Of a stretch of DNA of 58,935 bases, positions 1 to 11,107 are shown piece by piece (position 1 is the stretch's first letter; each line of letters opens with the position of its first letter). A program made the translations under genes and the position numbers. The notes below the pieces were generated by a model. The model saw only the letters and a program-made list of their open reading frames with translations. It searched no databases and was not told the origin of the DNA. Source of the stretch: Pseudomonas sp. Ant30-3 (GTDB taxonomy: Bacteria; Pseudomonadota; Gammaproteobacteria; Pseudomonadales; Pseudomonadaceae). Where the stretch lies: assembly GCF_000690905.1 (NCBI RefSeq), contig NZ_JMCL01000107.1:1-58935 (forward strand), given 5' to 3'.

Positions 1-81
1 GGGAGCTTGCTCCCGCTGGGTCGCGAAGCGGCCCCTGAAACTTTGCGACTGCTTCGCAGCCGAGCGGGAGCAAGCTCCCTC
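1..81. repeat. REP-type inverted repeat, GGGAGCTTGCTCCCGC family
   Basis: The left arm starts at base 1 with GGGAGCTTGCTCCCGCTGG, and the right arm near 63-80 is its reverse complement; the loop holds GCGAAGC/GCTTCGC stems. The same family recurs at the right end of the window (about 58826-58935). The right arm continues as CTCCCTCGCCACAAG, the apparent parent of the tandem array that follows. The feature probably extends beyond the left edge. Confidence 0.8.
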
Positions 82-89
82 GCCACAAG

Positions 90-196
90 AGCATGCTCCA
101 CTACAAAAGCATGCTCAATCACAAAAGCAGGCTCCACCACAAAAGCTACCTCCACCACGAAAGCATGCTCCATGTACAAAAGCATGCTCACCAAAG
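90..196. repeat. Degenerate 18-bp tandem repeat (about six units)
   Basis: Six head-to-tail units of about 18 bp start near 90, 108, 126, 144, 162 and 181. The consensus is roughly AGCATGCTCCACCACAAA, and one unit is 19 bp. Most units contain the palindrome GCATGC. The consensus resembles the tail of the adjoining REP (GCAAGCTCCCTCGCCACAA), so the array probably arose by slippage from that tail. It ends about 55 bp before the exporter start codon, so it lies in the likely leader or intergenic space. There are no unique spacers between units, which excludes a CRISPR array. Confidence 0.8.
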
Positions 197-253
197 AGGC
201 TCGTTGCCCCAGGGTATCCGGTGTAGCGCCAACCATGTTTCAAAGGATCCGCG

Positions 254-1783
254 ATGAGCAATAACGCATCATTCACGCCGCCCAGTCTGCTGCTCAGCAC
301 CATCGGCCTGTCACTGGCGACGTTCATGCAGGTGCTCGACACCACCATTGCCAACGTTGCCTTGCCGACGATTTCCGGCAACCTGGGCGTCAGTTCGGAG
401 CAGGGCACCTGGGTCATCACCTCTTTCGCTGTGAGTAATGCGATTGCGCTGCCGTTGACCGGCTGGCTCAGTCGGCGTTTCGGCGAAGTGAAGCTGTTCC
501 TGTGGGCGACCATTCTGTTCGTGATCGCGTCGTTTCTCTGCGGCATTTCCACCTCGATGCCGGAACTGATCGGTTTTCGCGTGCTTCAGGGGCTGGTGGC
601 CGGCCCGTTGTACCCGATGACGCAGACGCTGCTGATCGCGGTCTATCCCCCGGCGAAGCGCGGCATGGCCCTGGCATTGCTGGCGATGGTCACGGTGGTG
701 GCGCCGATTGCCGGGCCCATTCTGGGCGGCTGGATCACTGACAGTTACAGCTGGCCGTGGATTTTCTTCATCAACGTGCCGATCGGGATTTTTGCGGTGA
801 TGGTAGTGCGCCAGCAACTCAAGGCGCGGCCAGTGGTGACGAGTTATCAGCCGATGGATTACGTCGGTTTGATCACCCTGATCATCGGCGTCGGCGCGTT
901 GCAGGTGATCCTCGACAAGGGCAATGACCTGGACTGGTTCGAGTCGAATTTCATTATCGGTGGTGCAGCGATATCGGTGATCGCGCTGGCAGTGTTTGTG
1001 ATCTGGGAAATGACCGATCAGCACCCGGTGGTCAATCTGCGGCTGTTCGCCCATCGCAACTTTCGCATCGGCACGATTGTGCTGGTGTTGGGCTATGCCG
1101 GGTTCTTCGGCATCAACCTGATCCTGCCGCAGTGGCTGCAAACGCAGATGGGCTACACCGCGACCTGGGCCGGTCTGGCCGTCGCGCCGATCGGGATTCT
1201 GCCGGTGATCCTGTCGCCGTTCGTGGGCAAGTACGCGCACAAGTTCGACCTGCGTTTGCTGGCCGGGCTAGCGTTTCTGGCGATTGGCTTGAGCTGCTTC
1301 ATGCGCGCCGGTTTCACCAACGAGGTGGACTTCCAGCACATCGCTCTGGTGCAATTGTTCATGGGCATTGGCGTGGCACTGTTCTTCATGCCGACCCTGA
1401 GCATTCTGATGTCGGACCTGCCACCGAGCCAGATTGCCGATGGCGCGGGGTTGGCGACGTTTCTGCGGACGCTGGGCGGGAGTTTCGCGGCATCGCTGAC
1501 CACGTGGATCTGGATTCGCCGGGCAGATCAGCATCATGCCTACATGAGCGAAAGCATCAGCACTTATGAGCCGGCCACCCGCGAGGCGCTGAATGCGCTG
1601 GGCGGCCCGGCTAATCCGGCGTATGCGCAGCTCGATCATGTGCTGACGAGCCAGGCCTACATGCTATCGACCGTCGACTACTTCACGCTGCTCGGTTGGG
1701 CATTCATGGGGTTGATCGTGATCGTTTGGCTGGCCAAACCGCCGTTTGCGGCGAAGGCGGGGCCTGCGGCCAGCGGTCATTAA
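254..1783 (+). CDS. DHA2-family MFS multidrug exporter (EmrB/QacA type)
   Basis: The 509-residue integral membrane protein has the usual length and pattern of 14-helix proton-driven exporters. Helix 1 carries the family motif LDTTIANVALPTI (about residues 28-40). Motif A appears as GWLSRRFGEVKLF after helix 2, and the antiporter motif C as APIAGPILGGW near residue 155. Hydrophobic segments continue to the C-terminus. The ATG at 254 follows AAGGATCCGCG, a reasonable ribosome-binding site. EmrB-type exporters usually pair with a periplasmic adaptor (EmrA) and an outer-membrane channel; these would lie upstream of the window edge and cannot be confirmed. The substrate is unknown; the expected role is export of lipophilic toxic compounds across the inner membrane. 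Confidence 0.9.
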   Translation: MSNNASFTPPSLLLSTIGLSLATFMQVLDTTIANVALPTISGNLGVSSEQGTWVITSFAVSNAIALPLTGWLSRRFGEVKLFLWATILFVIASFLCGISTSMPELIGFRVLQGLVAGPLYPMTQTLLIAVYPPAKRGMALALLAMVTVVAPIAGPILGGWITDSYSWPWIFFINVPIGIFAVMVVRQQLKARPVVTSYQPMDYVGLITLIIGVGALQVILDKGNDLDWFESNFIIGGAAISVIALAVFVIWEMTDQHPVVNLRLFAHRNFRIGTIVLVLGYAGFFGINLILPQWLQTQMGYTATWAGLAVAPIGILPVILSPFVGKYAHKFDLRLLAGLAFLAIGLSCFMRAGFTNEVDFQHIALVQLFMGIGVALFFMPTLSILMSDLPPSQIADGAGLATFLRTLGGSFAASLTTWIWIRRADQHHAYMSESISTYEPATREALNALGGPANPAYAQLDHVLTSQAYMLSTVDYFTLLGWAFMGLIVIVWLAKPPFAAKAGPAASGH

Positions 1784-1797
1784 GCGCAACTCATTTC

Positions 1798-1887
1798 TGT
1801 AGGAGCCGGCTTGCTGGCGATGGCGGTTTATCATTCAACAACTTTATTGACTGAAAGGCCGCTATCGCCAGCAAGCCGGCTCCTACA
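1798..1887. repeat. Paired REP element, GTAGGAGCCGGCTTGCTGGCGA family
   Basis: Two inverted copies of TGTAGGAGCCGGCTTGCTGG flank a loop of about 45 bp between the convergent exporter and lpxH genes. The same family occurs at 8628-8693. The structure could serve as a bidirectional mRNA 3' barrier, but no T-tract follows it, so it is not called a terminator. Confidence 0.85.
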
Positions 1888-1906
1888 GAGGATTTGTGTT
1901 CGGCGG

Positions 1907-2659
1907 TTAGTTTGCGGGGGCTGCCAACTGCGCTGGCGGCGCGAAGTCGAACGGGGCCAGCGCAAATCCCTGCTCATCCACCTGCAACGCCCAGCCCTGA
2001 CGATCCCAATCGCCCAACACAATCCGCCGGGCCGCCTGTTCGCCAATCTGCAACTTGTGAATCGCCGGTCGATGGGTATGCCCATGAATCAGGGTTTTCA
2101 CACCAAATGCCTGCATGAGCCGCGGCACTTCTTCCGGCGTGACATCGACGATGTCATTGGCTTTCATCCGCGTCTGCGCACGGCTTTCGCTGCGCAACTT
2201 GCGCGCCAGCTTATGCCGGGTGCCCAGCGGAAGATGGCGCAAAATGAACAGGGTGACGGGATTCCGCAGATAGCGACGCAGCTTCATGTAAGCCTCGTCG
2301 CGGGTGCACAGGCTGTCACCGTGCATCAACAGCACTGGCTCGCCGTAAAACTGCACGACACTGGGGTCCTTCAGCAGGGTACAGCCGGCCTGTTTGCAAA
2401 AGGCCTGGCCGAGCATGAAGTCGCGATTGCCGTGCATCAGAAAAATCGCCGTGCCGCTGTCGCTGAGCGTGCGCAGGGCCTGGCAGATGGAGCGCTGAAA
2501 AGGTGTCATGGCGTCGTCGCCAATCCACGCTTCGAAAAAGTCACCGAGGATATAAAGTGCACTCGCCGAACGGGCGCGTCCGGCGAGCAAATCCAGAAAC
2601 GCCCGGGTAATGTCCGGGCGCTCCTCTTCCAGATGCAAATCTGAAATCAGCAGTATCAC
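1907..2659 (-). CDS. lpxH: UDP-2,3-diacylglucosamine diphosphatase
   Basis: This lipid A enzyme hydrolyses UDP-2,3-diacylglucosamine to lipid X and UMP at the inner face of the inner membrane. The 250-residue protein shows the calcineurin-like metallophosphoesterase motifs in order: DLHLEEERPD (residues 7-16), GDFFEAWIGDD near 40-50, GNRDFM near 79, MHGD near 115, and HGHTHRP near 195. These supply the two-metal site. Translation starts at a GTG (2657-2659) that overlaps the ppiB stop codon by four bases (GTGA), so the two genes are probably translationally coupled. The length is normal for LpxH (about 240 residues). The ppiB-lpxH pairing is conserved in pseudomonads. Confidence 0.95.
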   Translation of the reverse strand: MILLISDLHLEEERPDITRAFLDLLAGRARSASALYILGDFFEAWIGDDAMTPFQRSICQALRTLSDSGTAIFLMHGNRDFMLGQAFCKQAGCTLLKDPSVVQFYGEPVLLMHGDSLCTRDEAYMKLRRYLRNPVTLFILRHLPLGTRHKLARKLRSESRAQTRMKANDIVDVTPEEVPRLMQAFGVKTLIHGHTHRPAIHKLQIGEQAARRIVLGDWDRQGWALQVDEQGFALAPFDFAPPAQLAAPAN

Positions 2660-3159
2660 TCAATGATCTCGGCTTTCTCGATGATCACGTCTTCTGCAGG
2701 TACATCCTGATGGCCAGCCTTGGAAGTGGTGGCAACGCCTTTAATCTTGTCGACAACTTCAGTGCCGGAAACCACTTTGGCGAACACAGCGTAGCCCCAG
2801 CCCTGAGTGGTCTTGGCGCTGTGGTTGAGGAAGCTGTTGTCAGCGACGTTGATGAAGAACTGCGCGGACGCCGAATGCGGCTCCATGGTGCGGGCCATGG
2901 CAACGGTGTATTTGTCGTTCGGCAGGCCGTTGTCGGCTTCGTTCTGGATGCTTGGGCGCTTGTCTTTCTTTTCTTTCATGCCAGGCTCGAAACCGCCGCC
3001 CTGGACCATGAAGTTACCGATAACACGGTGGAAAACCGTGTTTTCGTAGTGACCGGCTTTGACGTACTCGATGAAGTTGGCAACGGTCAGCGGTGCCTTT
3101 TCAGCGTTCAGTTCCAGGACGATGTCGCCGTGGTTGGTGGTCAGTTTGACTTGGGTCAT
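2656..3159 (-). CDS. ppiB: Cytoplasmic peptidyl-prolyl cis-trans isomerase B (cyclophilin)
   Basis: This 167-residue cyclophilin catalyses cis-trans isomerisation of Xaa-Pro bonds. It begins MTQVKLTTNHGDI and has no signal peptide, as expected for the cytosolic form. Cyclophilin core motifs are visible: FHRVIGNFMVQGG (about residues 45-57), with the catalytic arginine after FH, and SASAQFFINVADNSFLN near 98-114. An ATG 33 bases upstream is also in frame, but the start at 3159 gives the family's normal N-terminus. The gene is first in a ppiB-lpxH operon divergent from glnS. Confidence 0.95.
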   Translation of the reverse strand: MTQVKLTTNHGDIVLELNAEKAPLTVANFIEYVKAGHYENTVFHRVIGNFMVQGGGFEPGMKEKKDKRPSIQNEADNGLPNDKYTVAMARTMEPHSASAQFFINVADNSFLNHSAKTTQGWGYAVFAKVVSGTEVVDKIKGVATTSKAGHQDVPAEDVIIEKAEIIE

Positions 3160-3339
3160 GATCGGTACTCTTTTATGGAGAAGCGTGTTCAATGAATTCG
3201 TGGGTTTGGAGGCGTTTGGGCCTCTAACCGGTCCGGCCAGCAGCAGCCGAAGTGCGCAGTTTAGCGCGACAGGCGTTAATTTCGAGGCTGTTTTTCAAAA
3301 CAGGTGCATTAAACGCAGCTGATTTAGGGCCTGCTCTGT

Positions 3340-3380
3340 CAGCGCCTTGACGGCATCGGCTATGATAGCGGCTTTGTTTT
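3340..3380 (+). promoter_or_regulatory. Candidate glnS promoter region
   Basis: TATGAT followed by AGCGGC lies at about 3361-3366, roughly 60 bases before the glnS ATG. A -35 match is weak: TGTCAG-like sequence lies at about the right distance, while the better-looking TTGACG is too close. The divergent 265-bp gap with ppiB must hold promoters for both sides. This is a tentative call. Confidence 0.3.
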
Positions 3381-3424
3381 GTCAGGCTGTCTTCCGGCCG
3401 CGCACTTGTACGTTCAAGGATCCT

Positions 3425-5122
<1,698 letters not shown>

Positions 5123-5139
5123 TTCAAGGAACCTCTAAA

Positions 5140-6522
<1,383 letters not shown>

Positions 6523-6543
6523 CTGCTGTAGTCGTTACAAACC

Positions 6544-6569
6544 AAAACCCGCCTTGTGCGGGTTTTTTT
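6544..6569 (+). terminator. Rho-independent terminator of glnS-cysS
   Basis: The stem AACCCGC/GCGGGTT with loop CTTGT is followed by seven Ts, 20 bases after the cysS stop. Confidence 0.92.
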
Positions 6570-6610
6570 ATGCGCAGGGACGAAAATACCGCGGTGCCCC
6601 GACCGACGCC

Positions 6611-6703
6611 ATCGCGAGCAGGCTCACTCCCACAGGGATCTTCGTAATGTTTGAGTTTTGTGTACGACGCAGTTCTCCCTGTAGGAGCGAGCCTGCTCGC
6701 GAT
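6611..6703. repeat. Paired REP element, GAGCGAGCCTGCTCGCGA family
   Basis: Inverted arms ATCGCGAGCAGGCTCACTCC and GGAGCGAGCCTGCTCGCGAT flank a loop of about 50 bp between the convergent cysS and activator genes. Family members also occur at about 40169, 45805 and 53272. Confidence 0.85.
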
Positions 6704-6717
6704 TGGCCGCGCAGCGG

Positions 6718-8553
6718 TCAGCTATCCGACTGGCGCAACCGCTTGTAAAGCGTATTCCGACTAACCCCCAGCCTGCGGGCCAAGTGCGAAATATTCCCCC
6801 CAGCCGCTTGCAACTGCCGATTCAAATCCTCGGCATCATTCAAATCCATTGCTATCGGCTCCGGCGAATCCACCGGCTCCATCTCCAGATCGACAAAAAA
6901 ATCATCCGGCAAATGCTCTGGCCGCACCGGCTGTTCCTCGGCCATCGCCAACGCCACCTGCATGACGCTGCTGACCTGTCTTAAATTGCCCGGCCATGGA
7001 TGACGGCTGAACAAGTCCATCACTTCACGACTCAACCCCGCCCACTGCGCGGGTTCCCGGTGCTGTTCCCAGATGCGTTTGAACAACGCCTGTTTATCCG
7101 TGCGTTCGCGTAATGGCGGCAGCTCAAGGGTCAAGCCGCCGATCCGGTAATACAGGTCCTCACGGAAACGTCCCAACTGAACCTGCTCGCGCAACGCGCG
7201 GTTGGTCGCCGAGATGATGCGGAGGTCGACCGCAAACAGTTCACTGCTGCCCACCGGCTGCACGCAGCGCTCCTGTAAAACCCGCAGCAACCGCGCCTGG
7301 GTCGGCAGCGGCATGTCACCGATTTCATCCAGAAACAGCGTGCCTTTGTCAGCCTTGCGAATCAGGCCGATGCTGCCTTTCTGATTGGCGCCGGTGAACG
7401 CGCCTTTCTCGTAGCCAAACAGTTCGGATTCCACCAGTTCGGCGGGGATGGCCGCGCAGTTAACAGCGATAAACGGCTGTTTGCTGCGCGAGCTGGCCTG
7501 GTGCAGGGCTTTGACGAACACTTCCTTGCCGACTCCGGTTTCCCCGTGGATCAGCAGCGGAATGTCCTTCTCGAGCAGGCGCTCGGCCTGACGCACGGCT
7601 TTTTCCACGCGGCTGTCGCCAAAGTGCAGCGAGTTGAGGCTGATCGCGGCAGGCGCGGGCTCGCTCGGTTCGGCGAACACCCGGGCCTGAATGGGCACCT
7701 GCTTGGGTCGTTTGAGCAGGCACTGGAAACGGTTGCGTCCGGACGCTTGCAGGGCAAACGGCAACCCTTCGGGCTGATTCAGCAATTCCAGCAGCGAGAC
7801 CTTGAACAGGCTTTCAACGCTGACCCGCGACAGGCTGATCCCCAGCAGATTATCGGCGCGGCGGTTGGCGGACAGCACTTGGCCGCTTTCGTCGAAAATC
7901 AGTAACCCCGCCCACTGACTGTCGAGGTTGTTCAGCCCGGTGTTGAACGTCAGTTGAAAATGTTGGCCGTGGAACAGATTGAGGATCAGCCGATTCTCCA
8001 CGGTCTGGCTCATCATTTTGACCATGCCGAGGGTGTGCGAAGGCGGCAGGTAGCTGTCGCTGGAGACGTCCAGTACCGCAATCACCTTGCGCTCGGCATC
8101 GAAGATCGGCGCGGCGGAACCGGTCATGAAGCGATTGGCTTTCAGAAAATGTTCATCGTGTTCGATGTGCACCGCTTGTTCGCAGGCGAGGGCGGTGCCG
8201 ATCGCGTTGGTGCCGCTGCAGCGTTCCATCCAGCTCGCGCCAGCGCTGAAACCACGGGTCAGGCCCGGCTCGATGAAGCGTTGAGTGCCCCACGAGGTCA
8301 GCACCTGGCCCTGATTGTCGGCGAGCATGATCAGGCAATTGGAATTGCTGAGGATGTTTTCATAGTAGGGCAGCACTTCCTGGTGCGTGGTTTGCACCAA
8401 TGACTGCTGACGTTCGAGTAACTGCGCGATATCGGCGGCGGGGAGCTGATCGAACGCCGGGGCGCTCTGATGATCGAGGCCAAATGCGCGGCAACGCGAC
8501 CATGAGTCCTGAATGATGGCGTCGTGGGAGAGCGGCAAGGCAGGTGCGGCCAT
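6718..8553 (-). CDS. Sigma-54-dependent activator, AcoR-type, probable regulator of the adjacent ABC operon
   Basis: The 611-residue bacterial enhancer-binding protein has an N-terminal GAF-type sensor (about residues 65-190, with the SGTNAIGTALA segment common to AcoR/DhaR proteins) and a PAS-like stretch near 215-290. The AAA+ module carries Walker A GETGVGKE (337-344), the sigma-54 contact loop GAFTGA (384-389) and Walker B TLFLDEIGDM. A C-terminal Fis-type helix-turn-helix (ISHLARRLGVSRNTLYKRLR) ends the protein. The ATG at 8553 was chosen because it gives the standard N-terminus. The gene diverges from the ABC operon, whose upstream region has a -24/-12 promoter and a repeated hexamer array; the regulator probably activates that operon in response to a polyol or its metabolite. 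The ligand is inferred, not shown. Confidence 0.9.
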   Translation of the reverse strand: MAAPALPLSHDAIIQDSWSRCRAFGLDHQSAPAFDQLPAADIAQLLERQQSLVQTTHQEVLPYYENILSNSNCLIMLADNQGQVLTSWGTQRFIEPGLTRGFSAGASWMERCSGTNAIGTALACEQAVHIEHDEHFLKANRFMTGSAAPIFDAERKVIAVLDVSSDSYLPPSHTLGMVKMMSQTVENRLILNLFHGQHFQLTFNTGLNNLDSQWAGLLIFDESGQVLSANRRADNLLGISLSRVSVESLFKVSLLELLNQPEGLPFALQASGRNRFQCLLKRPKQVPIQARVFAEPSEPAPAAISLNSLHFGDSRVEKAVRQAERLLEKDIPLLIHGETGVGKEVFVKALHQASSRSKQPFIAVNCAAIPAELVESELFGYEKGAFTGANQKGSIGLIRKADKGTLFLDEIGDMPLPTQARLLRVLQERCVQPVGSSELFAVDLRIISATNRALREQVQLGRFREDLYYRIGGLTLELPPLRERTDKQALFKRIWEQHREPAQWAGLSREVMDLFSRHPWPGNLRQVSSVMQVALAMAEEQPVRPEHLPDDFFVDLEMEPVDSPEPIAMDLNDAEDLNRQLQAAGGNISHLARRLGVSRNTLYKRLRQSDS

Positions 8554-8627
8554 GGCAATCGATCTCTGAGCTTTTATTGTTTTTATGGGTTTTGCGCAAC
8601 ACATCGTTCCACGGCACGCCGCATTTC

Positions 8628-8693
8628 TGTAGGAGCCGGCTTGCTGGCGATGGCGTCATCGAAATCGCCATCGCCAGCAAGCCGGCTCCTACA
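8628..8693. repeat. Paired REP element, GTAGGAGCCGGCTTGCTGGCGA family
   Basis: A near-perfect inverted repeat has arms TGTAGGAGCCGGCTTGCTGG and its complement, about 30 bp each with a short loop. It lies in the regulator-operon gap, upstream of the TGTTCA array. Confidence 0.85.
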
Positions 8694-8720
8694 AGGGTCC
8701 GTAAACGGTCCATAGAGTGT

Positions 8721-8790
8721 TGTTCACTATTGTTCATTGTCAACCGGCGCAGTGTTCAGTTGTTCAGTCGCGGTTGTTCATTTCTGTTCA
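8721..8790 (+). promoter_or_regulatory. Array of six TGTTCA boxes, candidate upstream activator sequence
   Basis: Exact TGTTCA hexamers start at 8721, 8731, 8753, 8761, 8775 and 8785, all on the plus strand. They form three pairs with internal offsets of 10, 8 and 10 bp. The array ends about 65 bp before the -24 element, the normal range for enhancer-binding-protein sites. The divergent regulator is the obvious candidate to bind it, and the array may also mediate autoregulation. Binding is inferred from arrangement only. Confidence 0.6.
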
Positions 8791-8854
8791 GCAGCGAACG
8801 CCGTTTTCCCTGCAAACCAGACAATTTCGAAGCAGATCAGAGACTTGCCATTTC

Positions 8855-8870
8855 TGGCACGAATGTCGCT
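8855..8870 (+). promoter_or_regulatory. Sigma-54 (-24/-12) promoter of the ABC importer operon
   Basis: TGGCACGAATGTCGCT matches the RpoN consensus TGGCAC-N5-TTGCW with one mismatch (TCGC for TTGC). The essential GG (-25/-24) and GC (-13/-12) are present with correct spacing. Predicted transcription starts near 8881, 35 bases before the first ATG. A divergent sigma-54 activator gene supports the call. Confidence 0.8.
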
Positions 8871-8915
8871 CTGTGATCCAGGTTGCTTGACTCCCAATAA
8901 TAAAAAGGCCGAGCC

Positions 8916-10010
8916 ATGTCACTCACCCTGGAGCACGTCAGCCGCACCGTCGAGGGCCAGACCTGGATCGACGATGCCTGCCTGAATTTCGAACCCGGAT
9001 CGTTCAACGTCTTGCTCGGCCGCACGCTGTCGGGCAAGACCAGCCTGATGCGTCTGATGGCCGGTCTGGACAAGCCCGACAGCGGGCGCATCCTGATGAA
9101 CGGCGTTGACGTTACCCAGCGTCCGGTGCGTTTGCGCAACGTGTCGATGGTCTACCAGCAGTTCATCAACTACCCGACCATGACCGTGTTTGAAAACATC
9201 GCCTCGCCGTTGCGCCAGGGCGGCGTGTCCAACGAGGTGATCCAGAGCAAAGTGCTGGAAACCGCGAAAATGCTGCGCATCGAGAAGTTTCTGCAGCGCC
9301 ATCCGCTGGAGCTCTCCGGCGGGCAGCAACAACGCACGGCGATGGCCCGGGCGCTGGTGAAGGATGCCGAGCTGATCCTGTTCGACGAGCCACTGGTCAA
9401 CCTCGACTACAAGCTTCGCGAAGAACTGCGTCAGGAAATGCGCGAGCTGTTCAAGGCGCGCCATACCATTGCGATCTACGCCACCACCGAACCCAATGAA
9501 GCGCTGGCGCTGGGCGGCACCACGACCATTCTTCACGAGGGCCGGGTGATCCAGAGCGGCAAGTCGTCCGAGGTGTATCACCAGCCGCAAACCGTGCTGG
9601 CGGCAGAATTGTTCAGCGAACCGCCGATCAACCTGATGCCAGGCCGCATTGCCGGCAACGAAGTGAGCTTCGCCAACTTCGTGCACTTCCCGTTGAACGT
9701 CGACCTGCGTCCGGTCGGCGAGGGCGAGTTCCGCTTTGGCGTGCGCCCGAGCCATATTTCGCTGGTGCCCAGCAACGACGACGATCTGGAACTGGCAGTG
9801 ACCGTGGAAGTCGCCGAAATCAGCGGCTCAGAAACCTTTTTGCATGTGCGCAACGAACATTTTCTGCTGGTGCTGCACTTGCCCGGCGTTCACGAATACG
9901 ACGTCGATGCGCCGATTCGCATCTACATCCCCACCCATAAACTGTTTGTGTTCGATGCCCAGGGACGGCTGGTTCAGGCCCCCGGTCGGCGCATCGCGAG
10001 GGTTGCCTGA
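8916..10010 (+). CDS. ABC importer ATPase, GlpS-like, lacking the H-loop histidine
   Basis: The 364-residue ATPase belongs to the MalK/UgpC-type group of carbohydrate importers, with a C-terminal regulatory domain. Walker A is GRTLSGKT (35-42), the Q-loop glutamine lies in VYQQFINYP, the signature LSGGQ is intact (133-137), and Walker B/catalytic glutamate is LFDEP (155-159). At the switch position the usual THD is replaced by TTE, so residue 191 is Thr rather than His. The neighbouring ATPase has the reverse defect, in its signature. This gene starts the operon 35 bases after the predicted sigma-54 transcription start. Operon content matches the rhizobial glycerol transporter GlpSTPQV; glycerol or another polyol is the likely substrate, not proven here. 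Confidence 0.88.
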   Translation: MSLTLEHVSRTVEGQTWIDDACLNFEPGSFNVLLGRTLSGKTSLMRLMAGLDKPDSGRILMNGVDVTQRPVRLRNVSMVYQQFINYPTMTVFENIASPLRQGGVSNEVIQSKVLETAKMLRIEKFLQRHPLELSGGQQQRTAMARALVKDAELILFDEPLVNLDYKLREELRQEMRELFKARHTIAIYATTEPNEALALGGTTTILHEGRVIQSGKSSEVYHQPQTVLAAELFSEPPINLMPGRIAGNEVSFANFVHFPLNVDLRPVGEGEFRFGVRPSHISLVPSNDDDLELAVTVEVAEISGSETFLHVRNEHFLLVLHLPGVHEYDVDAPIRIYIPTHKLFVFDAQGRLVQAPGRRIARVA

Positions 10011-11107
10011 TGGCCGAAATCCGCTTGCAGAACCTCGCCCACAGTTACACCCGCACACCGACCGGGCCCGACGATTACGCGATCCGCGAGATGGATCACG
10101 TCTGGGAGCAGGGCGGCGCCTACGCCTTGCTCGGGCCATCGGGCTGCGGCAAGTCGACCTTGCTCAACATCATTTCCGGATTGCTCAGCCCGTCTCAGGG
10201 TCAGGTGCTGTTCGACAGCAAAGTGGTCAACGACCTGACCCCGGAGAAGCGCAACATCGCTCAGGTTTTCCAGTTTCCGGTGGTCTACGACACCATGACC
10301 GTGTTCGACAACCTGGCCTTCCCATTGCGAAATCAGGGCATGGCCGAGGCGAAAATTCACAGCAAGGTGCAGGAAATTGCCGAGGTGCTCGACCTTCAGC
10401 CGCTGCTGAGCAAGAAGGCGCGCAATCTGACCGCCGATGAAAAGCAGAAAGTTTCCATGGGCCGCGGACTGGTGCGCGACGACGTCTCGGCGATCCTGTT
10501 TGACGAACCGCTGACCGTGATCGACCCGCACCTGAAGTGGAAACTGCGGCGCAAGCTCAAGCAGATCCACGAGCAATTCAACATCACCATGGTCTACGTC
10601 ACCCACGATCAGCTCGAAGCGTCGACGTTCGCCGACAAGATCGCGGTGATGTACGGCGGCCAGATCGTGCAGTTCGGCACGCCACGGGAATTGTTCGAGC
10701 GCCCGAGCCACACGTTCGTCGGCTATTTCATTGGCAGTCCAGGGATGAATCTGATCGAGGTTCAACCGCAACCCGGCGGTGTCGGTTTCGCTGCTACCCA
10801 TCTGCCGCTGTCCGACGCGCAACAGCGACGAATCGCCGATACGACATGGAAAACCCTGAAGGTCGGCATTCGCCCGGAGTTTGTTCACGTGTGGGACGAG
10901 CCCTTCGATGACGCCATGCAGGCACACGTCATACACGTCGAAGACCTCGGCACCTACAAGATCATGACCCTGAATCTCGACGGCGCACCGCTCAAAGTGC
11001 GGTTGGCGGAAGACAAGCCAGTGCCGGAAGGCACGGCGTACATCAGTTTTCCGGCGCAGTGGTTGATGGTTTATGCCGATGATTACCTGCTGGAGGCGCA
11101 GCCATGA
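10010..11107 (+). CDS. ABC importer ATPase, GlpT-like, with degenerate signature motif
   Basis: The 365-residue ATPase is paired with the previous gene; the stop and start overlap by one base (TGATG). Walker A is GPSGCGKST (42-50), the Q-loop is in QVFQFPVV, Walker B is LFDEP, and the H-loop histidine is present (YVTHD, His199). The signature LSGGQ is replaced by LTADE (140-144). The C-terminal part (about 240-365) is the regulatory barrel of MalK-type ATPases. In a heterodimer with the upstream ATPase, this subunit's Walker/H-loop face would meet the intact LSGGQ of its partner, while the second site would combine two defects. The name GlpT here means the ATPase of GlpSTPQV, not the glycerol-3-phosphate permease. 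Confidence 0.88.
   Translation: MAEIRLQNLAHSYTRTPTGPDDYAIREMDHVWEQGGAYALLGPSGCGKSTLLNIISGLLSPSQGQVLFDSKVVNDLTPEKRNIAQVFQFPVVYDTMTVFDNLAFPLRNQGMAEAKIHSKVQEIAEVLDLQPLLSKKARNLTADEKQKVSMGRGLVRDDVSAILFDEPLTVIDPHLKWKLRRKLKQIHEQFNITMVYVTHDQLEASTFADKIAVMYGGQIVQFGTPRELFERPSHTFVGYFIGSPGMNLIEVQPQPGGVGFAATHLPLSDAQQRRIADTTWKTLKVGIRPEFVHVWDEPFDDAMQAHVIHVEDLGTYKIMTLNLDGAPLKVRLAEDKPVPEGTAYISFPAQWLMVYADDYLLEAQP

Noticed and set aside
90..196. CRISPR array
   Set aside because: Units are contiguous with no unique spacers and no cas genes are present.
1798..1887. Rho-independent terminator between the exporter and lpxH
   Set aside because: The inverted repeat belongs to a dispersed REP family and has no T-tract on either strand.
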